Source of the DNA: a virus | Direction: 5' to 3' (one strand) | Length of the DNA: 27,786 nucleotides | Virus record (IMG/VR): IMGVR_UViG_3300050821_009976 | Location: 1-27,786 of that record | Shown here: positions 10,108 to 17,110 of the stretch, piece by piece | How positions within the stretch are numbered: the first letter of the stretch is position 1 | Layout of the letters: each line of letters opens with the position of its first letter | The notes under the pieces: model-generated | Seen by the model: the letters and a program-made list of their open reading frames with translations, nothing else | Told to the model about the DNA's origin: nothing | The model's database searches: none | Position numbers and translations under genes: made by a program

Positions 10108-10352
10108 TTAAAGATCTCCTCGTGAAACGCATTTAAAATAACCTGCACAGAGTCTGGGAGGTCCTTGCTAAAAATCATTATTCTGTGAGCAAGGAAATCT
10201 TTTAGCTCGTTTCTTACGTTCATAGCGATTATTTTCTCGGCGTTATCTATTCTTTGTGTAAATTCATAAGCCGGACCGATACAAAGAGCTTTTTTGATCT
10301 CTATATCTATATTTGCCAAATGAATTGCCTGGTTTAAGTTCTTAGCGGCCAT
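10104..10352 (-). CDS. Small helical early protein, unknown
   Basis: 82 residues from ATG 10352, with GGAGG 5 nt upstream. The protein is almost wholly helical (LNQAIHLANIDIEIKKAL, QRIDNAEKIIAMNVRNELKDFL), without Cys clusters or membrane segments. It lies between the HNH-type gene and the ERF-linked pair in a tightly packed operon. Function unknown. Confidence 0.6.
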   Translation of the reverse strand: MAAKNLNQAIHLANIDIEIKKALCIGPAYEFTQRIDNAEKIIAMNVRNELKDFLAHRIMIFSKDLPDSVQVILNAFHEEIFK

Positions 10353-10368
10353 ACTGCACCTCCAAAGA

Positions 10369-10638
10369 TTAACTAACTTTATTGCCTTTTTTAAGGCGAT
10401 CTACAATTGCATGTATTGCATAGTCCAAAGAAGGACCCCTTTTAATATTACATTTTTGGCATACCGGCACAACATCCAGAGGCCTCGAATAAAACCTGTG
10501 ATCATAGCTTCTAGCGGCTTTCCCACAATCAACACATAACAGTGTTTTGGGGTCTGCTAGCGTCCCATTCCTCCTGGCTTTAGCTACCGCGCTATAGGCC
10601 TTAGAAGCTGATGAACTATGCACCTTTCTTCTTTCCAT
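10369..10638 (-). CDS. HNH-like zinc-knuckle protein
   Basis: 89 residues from ATG 10638, overlapping the preceding gene by 23 bp. Two zinc-binding pairs frame the core: CVDC (35-38) and CQKCN (60-64), with DHRFY (46-50) and the PLDVVPVC phrase between them. This C-x2-C...DHR-x2-Y...C-x2-CN-x2-RG pattern is that of short phage HNH or endonuclease VII-like proteins. A second catalytic His is not obvious, so nuclease activity is uncertain and a purely structural zinc protein is possible. Position early in the operon suggests a role in phage DNA processing. Confidence 0.7.
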   Translation of the reverse strand: MERRKVHSSSASKAYSAVAKARRNGTLADPKTLLCVDCGKAARSYDHRFYSRPLDVVPVCQKCNIKRGPSLDYAIHAIVDRLKKGNKVS

Positions 10639-10771
10639 CTTTTAATGCCTTTATTATTTCTTTCATAACTGCCTTGCGGCAGATATTGCTTATCTTAAGA
10701 TTGTATTCAGCAATCGCCTTAGCCATGGCCTCCGAGACCTTAAACGTTTTTAGAAGCGTGTAGTTTTTCAT
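10616..10771 (-). CDS. Ribbon-helix-helix-like regulator, first gene of early operon
   Basis: 51 residues (MKNYTLLKTFKVSEA) from ATG 10771 to TAG 10616. A short beta strand (YTLLKTFKVS) is followed by two helices (EAMAKAIAEYN and ISNICRKAVMKEIIKAL), the length and layout of Arc/CopG-type ribbon-helix-helix DNA-binding proteins. The tail GKKKGA is basic. The gene is the first of the leftward operon and appears leaderless, as many phage repressor genes are. It is a candidate autoregulator, and possibly the reader of the 17-bp elements, but neither role is shown. Confidence 0.6.
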   Translation of the reverse strand: MKNYTLLKTFKVSEAMAKAIAEYNLKISNICRKAVMKEIIKALKDGKKKGA

Positions 10772-10778
10772 ACTTTTT

Positions 10779-10831
10779 AGTATAGTCCTTTATTTTTGGA
10801 AGTCTATACCTTTTTTCTGGTATATACCTTT
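10779..10831 (-). promoter_or_regulatory. Early leftward promoter with repeated operator-like motif, leaderless start
   Basis: Minus-strand -35 TAGACT (10806-10801, 4/6) and -10 TATACT (10784-10779, 5/6) are spaced by 16 bp. The ATG at 10771 lies 7 nt after the -10, so transcription should start at or next to the initiation codon. TATACCTTTTT occurs twice on the plus strand, at 10805 and 10823 (18-bp spacing). The 10-bp palindrome GGTATATACC lies at 10819-10828. A variant of the early-operon element, TCTGGT-N4-ACCTTT, lies at 10816-10831. Confidence 0.5.
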
Positions 10832-10871
10832 TTAATATGGCATACTATTCTTGTAGTTAATTGGAGGGTTT

Positions 10872-11543
10872 ATGAAATTATTATCTTTAATCTTGGTTCT
10901 CTTCTCTCTCGGGTGTGCAGGGCTTCCAGCAGATCCTTGCAAGATCATTACTCCTGGGTCAAGCGTTAATGTCTGGTCCTTTGGTGATTCCATCACTGCG
11001 GGGGCAGGAGCTGGCCACGCATGCCTTGGTTATCAAGCCTTATTTACTGAAGACATTGGTGCTAATTCCCAAGACGTAGCCCTCTCTGGAACCCCTCTAA
11101 CTGTAGAATTCCAGTTTATAATGAGACTTAACTATTCCAATGGCATTGATATCAACACACTTTTAGCAGGCTTTAACGATGTATCTTTCTATGGAGTTGA
11201 CCCAACTCACTTGGCTTTGTTTGAATACGATTTAACTCAAAGCCTTCTCCATTTGAGTTCTTTAGGTAAAATGACTTTAGTCGGAACAACTCTTTATATG
11301 AGTCCAGAAATGCAAGCCGCTCATTATCCCATGCATACCAACTCAAACGTGGATCAATATGTTTCTATCATTAAACAGGTAATCAACCAGTTGCAAGGCC
11401 AAGGGTTCACCAACCTTTATCTTGTGGACACAAACGCAGTTTTTGACCCGATGACAATGAGTTCAAGTGACTTTCATCCATCTGCTTATGGCCACCAAGT
11501 TTTAGCAAATGCGTTTAACCAAGTTTACCAAGCCAACAAATAA
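10872..11543 (+). CDS. SGNH/GDSL-family hydrolase lipoprotein
   Basis: 223 residues with GGAGGG before ATG 10872. The N terminus is a lipoprotein signal (MKLLSLILVLFSLGC; lipobox cysteine at 15). SGNH blocks are present: block I GDSIT with Ser40, block III AGFND with Asn102, and block V SDFHPSAYGH with His202 and a neighbouring acidic residue Asp200. The usual spacing is D-x-x-H; here it is D-x-H. The enzyme should sit at the outside of the host envelope and cleave an ester, for example O-acetyl groups on glycans. It is first in the rightward direction, opposite the early promoter and apart from the virion genes, so lysogenic conversion or receptor masking is likely. Confidence 0.85.
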   Translation: MKLLSLILVLFSLGCAGLPADPCKIITPGSSVNVWSFGDSITAGAGAGHACLGYQALFTEDIGANSQDVALSGTPLTVEFQFIMRLNYSNGIDINTLLAGFNDVSFYGVDPTHLALFEYDLTQSLLHLSSLGKMTLVGTTLYMSPEMQAAHYPMHTNSNVDQYVSIIKQVINQLQGQGFTNLYLVDTNAVFDPMTMSSSDFHPSAYGHQVLANAFNQVYQANK

Positions 11544-11651
11544 CCTACTTGACCATATAGTATATACATGCTTAAACTTTGAATTGAGGGCGGCAGGCAC
11601 CGTACACCTGTTTCCTTACAAAGCCCTCCCCTTAAAACTAACAGGAGCCCA
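11544..11651 (+). promoter_or_regulatory. Leader of the late operon with hairpin
   Basis: TTGACC (11549-11554) could be a -35 element, although no strong -10 follows. A stem GAGGGC (11586-11591) / GCCCTC (11623-11628) encloses GCAGG...CCTGT, a wider-spaced relative (N7) of the early-operon palindrome. AACAGGAG precedes the TTG start at 11652. Confidence 0.35.
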
Positions 11652-11873
11652 TTGTCTTTGAGCGCAGCAGAAGATTTGATAACTGACGGCATAAAATCGA
11701 TCTTAAAGACTCCTGAGCGTAATTTCACATCCGATCCGCTTCAACAAGATGAAATCACAGCCATAATAGAAACACTTGTCCAAGATGTAAATAAACCCGA
11801 GTTAGATGAAGAACTTGCACAATATTATCTATCAATAATTGAATTTTTAAAGACCAAAATTTACTACAACTAA
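11652..11873 (+). CDS. Small acidic protein, first gene of late operon
   Basis: 73 residues. The only start with a ribosome site is TTG 11652 (CAGGAG 5 nt upstream); no ATG exists near it. The protein is helical and acidic (SAAEDLITDGIKSIL, ELDEELAQYYLSIIEFL). It contains SAAEDLI, a phrase also seen in the small gene after the large terminase (ESAAEDLISAV at 16194-16424), so the two may be distant relatives. Function unknown. Confidence 0.6.
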   Translation: MSLSAAEDLITDGIKSILKTPERNFTSDPLQQDEITAIIETLVQDVNKPELDEELAQYYLSIIEFLKTKIYYN

Positions 11874-11888
11874 CAGGAGTTCTAGAGC

Positions 11889-12149
11889 ATGGAAAAAGAA
11901 GTTACTTCTACGTCTGAAATAGCCGAGGCCCAGAATGAATGGCAGACATACCTACAAAAATGTTGTGAAGTTGGTCAACTTGACCATGCCCTCGATCAAC
12001 TTGATAGCCAAAGGGCAGAAATAGAAAAGAAAATAGACATTACAAAACGTCAAGCAAAAGAGGCTGCAAGGAAACATAGCGAAGAACAAAAAGCCTTAGC
12101 TTCAAAAGTTCAAATGCCAAAACCAGAAGAAACAAAAGAGGCCCACTAA
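11889..12149 (+). CDS. Small coiled-coil protein
   Basis: 86 residues from ATG 11889 behind AGGAG. After a short N-terminal helix with two adjacent Cys (LQKCCEVG), residues 37-80 are a continuous charged helix (LDSQRAEIEKKIDITKRQ) with coiled-coil spacing. It ends one base before the next ATG. No family recognised; a morphogenesis or packaging accessory role is suggested by position only. Confidence 0.62.
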   Translation: MEKEVTSTSEIAEAQNEWQTYLQKCCEVGQLDHALDQLDSQRAEIEKKIDITKRQAKEAARKHSEEQKALASKVQMPKPEETKEAH

Positions 12150-12530
12150 ATGAAAATTGTTTCTAATGAGGACCTCGCTGTTGGAGACATGCAAGCCGAT
12201 CGTCTTGAAAGAAGGGCCCTACCCATAGGTAGGACTCAAGCAATGGAGTGGTCTGACCGAATAATTGAAGGCGCTGCAGTTGAAGCGGATAAAGAGACTC
12301 AGCGCTTTGCTCTTATGGGGATGCTAATGCAAATTGCACCTACAGAAGCTTTTAAACCAGACGCTTATTTTATGTTAGCGCTTCGTACGGCCGCGGTTAA
12401 GCAAACAGCCCATCTTATGGCACAAGAATTAAAACTTGCTTATGAAGCTAAACAAAAACAGGCTGAAGCTACGGCCCCTATTAATTTAGAGGCTATAGAT
12501 GGAGCAGTTTTGGCGAAAAAAGACGTTTAA
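12150..12530 (+). CDS. Helical late protein, unknown
   Basis: 126 residues starting directly after the preceding stop. It is largely alpha-helical with Ala and Gln runs (AMEWSDRIIEGAAVEADKE, LALRTAAVKQTAHLMAQE). No Cys pairs, membrane segments or catalytic motifs are visible. It overlaps the next gene by 32 bp. It lies in the late operon ahead of the terminase genes. Function unknown. Confidence 0.62.
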   Translation: MKIVSNEDLAVGDMQADRLERRALPIGRTQAMEWSDRIIEGAAVEADKETQRFALMGMLMQIAPTEAFKPDAYFMLALRTAAVKQTAHLMAQELKLAYEAKQKQAEATAPINLEAIDGAVLAKKDV

Positions 12531-12918
12531 GGTTTTGCTCACTACATGGAATAAGAAGCTTGAGCAATCAGGCTTTAATGATGCAGAAATAGAATTAAGA
12601 AGTGATCGGGCTTTAAAGCAAAGTGCAAGCTCTAGATTTAAAAGATGGCCCGAATGGGAAAGAGAATCTCGATTAGAATATTATTGTTTTCTGGGAAACT
12701 TAGTTAACAATACTGTTTTTAAAAATGAACTTGAGAAGTTCATAATGATCATGCATTCAGAGGGTGCCACAATTAGAGAAATTGTGGATCAAGCAAGTCT
12801 TAATGGAATTTCGGTCTTTAGAAAAACCGTAATGCACATTATAAGACGATGGGAAACGAAATGGGGAATCAGAAGTTGGAGTCTACAGCAAATGAACCTC
12901 AAGAGAGATATCGACTAA
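12499..12918 (+). CDS. Helix-turn-helix-like late protein
   Basis: 139 residues from ATG 12499, in a frame overlapping the preceding gene by 32 bp. The C-terminal third, GATIREIVDQASLNG-ISVFRKTVMHIIRRWE, has the spacing of a helix-turn-helix: a T-I-R-E-I first helix, a turn at LNG and a basic recognition helix. The N-terminal half is helical and basic. Such proteins upstream of a terminase are sometimes small-terminase or regulatory proteins. No family is recognised. Confidence 0.6.
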   Translation: MEQFWRKKTFKVLLTTWNKKLEQSGFNDAEIELRSDRALKQSASSRFKRWPEWERESRLEYYCFLGNLVNNTVFKNELEKFIMIMHSEGATIREIVDQASLNGISVFRKTVMHIIRRWETKWGIRSWSLQQMNLKRDID

Positions 12919-13307
12919 TATCCTATAAGGGATCTGTAATCCCATCAGACCTTAGGAACCTAATAATTGCCCCTTTCTTAAATAGCCTCAGATATGGGAA
13001 TGATCTTTTCAAACTAATAGATAAAGATGCTTTTTATTTTTCTTATGGAAAATTCATAGATGTCCTCCTACAAAGACCTAATGCTTCGGTTAAGTTTGCG
13101 ATATTAGATGACGAAACTGTATTGGGCTGGTGTATGAGCGAACAGAAGATACTCCATTATATCTGGGTAAAAAAAGAAGTGAGACGCCAAGGCATCGGTA
13201 AAGCTTTAATGCCTAAAGATTTTGACACTATTTCTCACATAACAAATAAGGGTATCAACATTTGGGTTAACTATTACCCTGAGAAAAGGTTCAATCCATT
13301 CGCATGA
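12849..13307 (+). CDS. GNAT-like acetyltransferase
   Basis: 152 residues from ATG 12849 (or ATG 12861); the start overlaps the preceding gene by up to 70 bp. The acetyl-CoA site motif RRQGIGKAL (112-120) follows a strand-rich core (FAILDDETVLGWCMSEQKILHYIWVKK, in which VKK-x-VRRQGIG is the standard strand-4/helix-3 turn). GNAT proteins of this size occur next to terminase genes in many podovirus-like phages; substrates are unknown. The N-terminal region is longer and more polar than in minimal GNATs. Confidence 0.75.
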   Translation: MGNEMGNQKLESTANEPQERYRLISYKGSVIPSDLRNLIIAPFLNSLRYGNDLFKLIDKDAFYFSYGKFIDVLLQRPNASVKFAILDDETVLGWCMSEQKILHYIWVKKEVRRQGIGKALMPKDFDTISHITNKGINIWVNYYPEKRFNPFA

Positions 13308-13693
13308 CAGACTGGGAGAAGTTTTTAGAAAGAAGAAAAGCCAATATCGGGTTTATCACTCGAGGAAAAGCCTTCAGGGAGTCTACGGAATATGAAAAGG
13401 CTGAAGCGTTAGCAAGAGAAACTAAAGTATGGCAAGAATCTATCGGCAAAAGACCCTTCCATATTGGCATGGAATATTCAATTTCTAGAGGGTACGAATA
13501 TGATATTGAGCCTCTTAATTTTATAAAAAGAGATAACGCTATAAAGGCCTATGTTGAAACGCCTATGGATAAAAATGGGGTATTCCTTTCTCAAGGAATT
13601 GATGTAGAGAAGTATAAATGGAAAGAAGTCGGAATATTTAGAGCATTTTTTAATTGGATTATGGGCCACAAGGTCAGGAGAAAAAATGATTAA
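13304..13693 (+). CDS. Late hypothetical protein
   Basis: 129 residues from ATG 13304 (ATGA overlap). It contains Arg/Lys-rich helices (WEKFLERRKANIGFITRGK), a tyrosine-rich middle (GYEYDIEPLNF) and the C terminus FNWIMGHKVRRKND, possibly an amphipathic membrane-seeking helix. It overlaps the next gene by 8 bp. No family recognised. Confidence 0.6.
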   Translation: MTDWEKFLERRKANIGFITRGKAFRESTEYEKAEALARETKVWQESIGKRPFHIGMEYSISRGYEYDIEPLNFIKRDNAIKAYVETPMDKNGVFLSQGIDVEKYKWKEVGIFRAFFNWIMGHKVRRKND

Positions 13694-14066
13694 GAAAGTA
13701 AAACTTGTTCAACTGCATGAGCCTCTATTTTTGGCAGGAGTTAATTTTGGGAACAAACTTCAGCCCAGATCTGGCAAGGGCCATCTAGAGCTAACTCATG
13801 ATGATGTAAGTGATCATGTGATCGTTAACTTCAATGGGCAAATCGCACATATTAAAAACTGGGCATCTTTTAATGAAGAGACTCCGGAACTAGAAACAAC
13901 AGAGGTTGTTCCTATTGCTAGATCTGCTGCAGCAGTTAAAGCACAAGCTTCTGGCCCTGGATTAGGATTAAAGTTTCAAGCTCAAGTTGAAACTCCAATT
14001 GATAAAGTTCAAGGCAAGCCAGGACGAAAAGCTAAATATCAGGGCGAAGAAAGCCAAGGCGAATGA
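13686..14066 (+). CDS. Late hypothetical protein with low-complexity tail
   Basis: 126 residues. The N-terminal 60 residues look like a small beta domain (KLVQLHEPLFLAGVNFG, DHVIVNFNGQIAHI), whereas the C terminus is disordered and Ala/Gly/Gln-rich (AAAVKAQASGPGLGL, GRKAKYQGEESQGE). It overlaps the next start by 4 bp. Possibly a minor virion or assembly protein; unassigned. Confidence 0.6.
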   Translation: MIKKVKLVQLHEPLFLAGVNFGNKLQPRSGKGHLELTHDDVSDHVIVNFNGQIAHIKNWASFNEETPELETTEVVPIARSAAAVKAQASGPGLGLKFQAQVETPIDKVQGKPGRKAKYQGEESQGE

Positions 14067-14374
14067 GCGAGCTTCAATGGCTTATAAGAATGTTAACCAA
14101 AGAAAAGCTTTCGCCTCATTTAAAAGATTTATTCATTGAACGTATTGGAGAAGTTGAAGCGAATCTTGTCCCTAAGGCGCATGGCGCGAGGCCGATGCCT
14201 ATTCCTCCAATTGGCCAGCAAGCTCCTTCAACACAGAGATTGTTAGAAGCAGAAGCATTCCCGTCCTCTATGACTGATGTTCCAACTCCTGTGCCCAGCG
14301 CGCTAACCGGCAAAAGAATAGTAGGTGGAGAAGTTGTTACTGGCAATAATACGAGGGGACCGAGGAAGTTCTAA
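14063..14374 (+). CDS. Small late protein with proline-rich C terminus
   Basis: 103 residues. A short helical N-terminal module (LQWLIRMLTKEKLSPHLKDL, FIERIGEVEANL) is followed by a disordered Pro/Ala/Thr-rich region (RPMPIPPIGQQAPST, DVPTPVPSALTGK). The helical start is the sort of short motif seen in proteins that sit just before small-terminase genes, but no family is recognised. Confidence 0.6.
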   Translation: MSELQWLIRMLTKEKLSPHLKDLFIERIGEVEANLVPKAHGARPMPIPPIGQQAPSTQRLLEAEAFPSSMTDVPTPVPSALTGKRIVGGEVVTGNNTRGPRKF

Positions 14375-14390
14375 ATAGAAGAGGAATAGA

Positions 14391-14714
14391 ATGCCATTTG
14401 AAAAAGGAAGAGCTAAAACAGGGGGAAAGATAAAAGGACAAATATCTCCTAAAACTATATTGCTTCAAGAGATGTTTGAGACGCATAGATATAATCCTGT
14501 AGATAGTCTTTTAAAATTAGTCCCTGAACTTGAACCAAGAGACGCTGCCAGAGTTCATTTAGAACTAATGCAATATATTTTCCCCAAAGTTAAAGAGCCA
14601 ATTGTGGAAGATCATATTGATGTAACTCCAGAGAACGAAATTGCGTGTGCAAAAGAAACAATAAAATATCTGGCCGAGAAGTTTCCAGAGTTAATGCCAA
14701 AGAATGAGTCGTGA
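14391..14714 (+). CDS. Small terminase subunit-like protein
   Basis: 107 residues from ATG 14391 behind GAGGAAT. The basic N terminus (MPFEKGRAKTGGKIKGQ) followed by helices (TILLQEMFETHRYNPVDSLLKL) and a YIFPKVKEP phrase is the layout of small DNA-recognition proteins directly upstream of large terminases. Its stop overlaps the TerL start by 11 bp. It should bind phage DNA and guide packaging. TerS proteins diverge fast, so this is mainly a positional call supported by the N-terminal motif. Confidence 0.65.
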   Translation: MPFEKGRAKTGGKIKGQISPKTILLQEMFETHRYNPVDSLLKLVPELEPRDAARVHLELMQYIFPKVKEPIVEDHIDVTPENEIACAKETIKYLAEKFPELMPKNES

Positions 14715-16155
14715 TAGTTTCGCTAGATACTACAAAGAAATTGTCTCTCAAAAACCTTTCGATACGAATGATCTATTCGATCCTAAATTTCCTCAGCAAA
14801 AGAATTTCGTAGAAGATCCAGCAAAACTAAAAGCTCTATGGTGTACAAGACGAGCTTCTAAGTCCTATGTTGCAGGTCTTTATATGGTTAAGGAATGTTT
14901 AGATAATCCTGGGGTAAATTGTTTATTCATAGGCCTTACTCGTCTCTCTGCTGAAGGCATTATCTGGAAAGATATCTTAAAAGTAATAAATAGAACTCAT
15001 AAACTTGGCGCAACTTTCAACGGCACCACATTAACTATGACATTTCCAAACGGTTCAATGATCTGGGTAACTGGCGTTGACGCTGATGAAGATGAGATGA
15101 ATAAGCTTTTAGGGAAAAAGTACAGACTTGTTTGCTTAGATGAATCTTCTCTCTATACGATTAATCTTACAAGGCTAGTTTATGGTATTTTAAAACCTGC
15201 GGTAGCTGATCCCAATAAAGACGGAGAGAGGGGAACAATATGCATGATGGGGACGAGCTCTAACTTTACACAAGGACTATTCTTTGAAATTACCAATAGA
15301 AGAGAACCCGGTTGGTCTCTACATACTTGGACTGCTCTTGATAATCCTTTTATCAGAGATCAATGGCAAGAAGAGCTAGACGACATTAAGGCCAATAGGC
15401 CTATGTTTATGGAAACACCACTCTTTAAGCAATGGTATTTAAACCAGTGGGATATCGATACCGAGAAACTCGTTTATAAGTTCAATCAAGATAAGAATCT
15501 ATTTGATAAGCGCCCTTTGAATGTGAAAGTGGATGCTTGGTCTTTTGTCTTGGGCGTCGATCTAGGATATGAAGACGATTCAGCTTTTGTTCTGTGTGCC
15601 TTTCATGAGAACGACCCAGTTCTCTATATCGTCTCAACCTATAACAAGAAGCATATGGACATCACCGATGTCGCAAACAAGATCAAGGAATACCAAAGGC
15701 TTTACTCTATAGGTAAGGTCATTGTGGACGGCGCAGATAAGCAGTCTGTTGAAGAGATGCGTAGACGCCATGGTGTGCCCCTTGAAGCTGCAGAGAAACA
15801 AGGGAAGTCAGACTTCATAGAATTGCTAAACGCAGAGCTTATCCAAGCGAAGATCAAGATTAATAACAAATGCACCAACCTAATTAACGAAATGATGGGT
15901 CTAGTCTGGAAGACAACTGGCGACACAATCGATATTCCACGCAAGGAACACCCTTCATTGCCGAACCATCTCTGTGATGCGATGCTATATGCGTGGCGTT
16001 ATTGCTATTCATACATGGCTGAAGCGGTTGTTAAGCGTCCAGTAATGGGAACCAAAGCTTGGCAAGATGAAGAAAATGTAAAAATCTGGGAAAAAGAACG
16101 TGAAAAGCTCCAAGAAGAATACAATTTGAACAAATTTGGCGATGATTCTTACTAA
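14704..16155 (+). CDS. terL: Terminase large subunit
   Basis: 483 residues. The ATPase half has a Walker A variant CTRRASKS (47-54), where the lysine and serine bind phosphate, and a Walker B LVCLDE (142-147) with the catalytic Glu147. The C-terminal RNase H-like nuclease has its acidic metal ligands in GVDLGYEDD (284-292), VIVDG (339-343) and HLCDAMLYAW (422-431). Length is normal. Packages and cuts phage DNA at the portal. Overlaps the TerS-like gene by 11 bp. The full set of active-site residues is present. Confidence 0.94.
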   Translation: MSRDSFARYYKEIVSQKPFDTNDLFDPKFPQQKNFVEDPAKLKALWCTRRASKSYVAGLYMVKECLDNPGVNCLFIGLTRLSAEGIIWKDILKVINRTHKLGATFNGTTLTMTFPNGSMIWVTGVDADEDEMNKLLGKKYRLVCLDESSLYTINLTRLVYGILKPAVADPNKDGERGTICMMGTSSNFTQGLFFEITNRREPGWSLHTWTALDNPFIRDQWQEELDDIKANRPMFMETPLFKQWYLNQWDIDTEKLVYKFNQDKNLFDKRPLNVKVDAWSFVLGVDLGYEDDSAFVLCAFHENDPVLYIVSTYNKKHMDITDVANKIKEYQRLYSIGKVIVDGADKQSVEEMRRRHGVPLEAAEKQGKSDFIELLNAELIQAKIKINNKCTNLINEMMGLVWKTTGDTIDIPRKEHPSLPNHLCDAMLYAWRYCYSYMAEAVVKRPVMGTKAWQDEENVKIWEKEREKLQEEYNLNKFGDDSY

Positions 16156-16156
16156 T

Positions 16157-16180
16157 ATGGCCAACTCGTACCCTAATTAG
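16157..16180 (+). other. Seven-codon micro-ORF over a repeated intergenic motif
   Basis: ATG GCC AAC TCG TAC CCT AAT TAG follows the TerL stop by 1 base. The same pattern (ATGGCCAA-NN-CGTAC) recurs at 22374 after the major capsid gene. A hairpin TACCCT-N6-AGGGTA (16169-16186) covers its end. It could be a coupling leader or simply a structured spacer. Confidence 0.3.
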
Positions 16181-16193
16181 AGGGTAACTACAG

Positions 16194-16424
16194 ATGCTCC
16201 CATTCCTAAAGAATAAACACGAAGGTTCTATAAGTGAAACGCCTGATCACATCAAGCGTGAACATGACAAGGACTCCACTGAAGAATATGACATGCTTGA
16301 ATCAGCCGCCGAGGACCTTATCTCTGCTGTGCATTCCAAAGATGTCAAATCCGTTTGTAGTGCCCTTAGAGCCGCATTTCAAATGTTAGATATGGAACCA
16401 CACGAGGAAGGCCCACATGAGTAA
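16194..16424 (+). CDS. Small acidic protein after terminase
   Basis: 76 residues from ATG 16194. An acidic, polar N terminus (SISETPDHIKREHDKDS) is followed by a helical unit (DMLESAAEDLISAVHSKDVKSVCSALRAAFQMLD) and the tail PHEEGPHE. Small proteins with this helical unit are common between the terminase and portal genes in environmental phages; the role is unknown. The stop overlaps the next ATG by 8 bp. Confidence 0.68.
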   Translation: MLPFLKNKHEGSISETPDHIKREHDKDSTEEYDMLESAAEDLISAVHSKDVKSVCSALRAAFQMLDMEPHEEGPHE

Positions 16425-16743
16425 TATATTATTGTTAAATGTTCCTAGAGTAGACGTTGGCCTTGTTACTGATATTTTTACCATTCCTTCAACTGGCCTT
16501 TATAATCTCGAGGCGCAAATCACAGAGATTCCGCCCTCTGGCTTAAGCATTGTTGTTAACCAGAATGGGTCTCCAATTTATACTGCTCCAGCACTAACAC
16601 CAACTCAAAGTGCAATCCAATTTAAGGTAGATATCAATGGTGTCGCAGCAGATACGATAACTCTCGTTCTCTCTTCATCTAATGCAAACGATGCTTTACT
16701 AGAGTCAGTAAAGACTAACGTATCAATCGGACAGGGGTACTAA
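16417..16743 (+). CDS. Small beta-sandwich virion protein, paralog A
   Basis: 108 residues. The sequence is strongly beta (LYNLEAQITEIPPSGLSIVV) and carries the signature VVNQNGSPIYT in its middle and LVLSSS...ESVKTNVSIGQGY at its C terminus. The neighbouring gene (16745) and the one at 23214 repeat this signature, so all three come from one ancestral domain. Such domains decorate capsids or form trimeric spikes; placement just before the portal module fits a virion part. Not assigned to a named family. Confidence 0.72.
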   Translation: MSNILLLNVPRVDVGLVTDIFTIPSTGLYNLEAQITEIPPSGLSIVVNQNGSPIYTAPALTPTQSAIQFKVDINGVAADTITLVLSSSNANDALLESVKTNVSIGQGY

Positions 16744-16744
16744 G

Positions 16745-17110
16745 ATGGCTTATAATCCAGGCGCCGGAAGTGGCGGACAAGTTGTGGGCTCTTCAGGCTT
16801 CAATCAGAACATTGAATCAGTTGGGCTTAGTACTACAAGCGTAACCGTTCCTTTTGCTGGCCCTTATTTTGTTAAGGGAAAGTTTCTTATTCCAACATCT
16901 GTTGGAGGAGCAGGACAATCTTCTCTTGTCGTGACAGTTAATCAAAATGGATCTCCTGTTTATACCGGTAGTGCTGGGGCCGAGGGCTTCTATACGGACA
17001 TTTCCTGTGCAGCAAATGACGTCATTGCAATGGTTCTCTCTTCGAGCGCTGCGGTCGACGCAGTAAATAATGCAGTCAAAGCAGTTTATTCCATAGGCCA
17101 AGGCCAATAG
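16745..17110 (+). CDS. Small beta-sandwich virion protein, paralog B
   Basis: 121 residues. After a Gly-rich N terminus (MAYNPGAGSGGQVVG) the same fold as its upstream neighbour follows: VPFAGPYFVKGKF, VVTVNQNGSPVYTG, then VIAMVLSSSAAVDAVNNAVKAVYSIGQGQ. The VNQNGSP and I-GQG signatures are shared with paralogs A and C. It starts one base after the stop of paralog A, so the pair arose by tandem duplication. Probable decoration or fibre component. Confidence 0.72.
   Translation: MAYNPGAGSGGQVVGSSGFNQNIESVGLSTTSVTVPFAGPYFVKGKFLIPTSVGGAGQSSLVVTVNQNGSPVYTGSAGAEGFYTDISCAANDVIAMVLSSSAAVDAVNNAVKAVYSIGQGQ

Noticed and set aside
11593-11611. Plus-strand GCAGGC-N7-ACCTGT as a further copy of the early element
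   Set aside because: The spacer is 2 bp longer and it forms part of a larger hairpin, so chance or RNA structure explains it as well.
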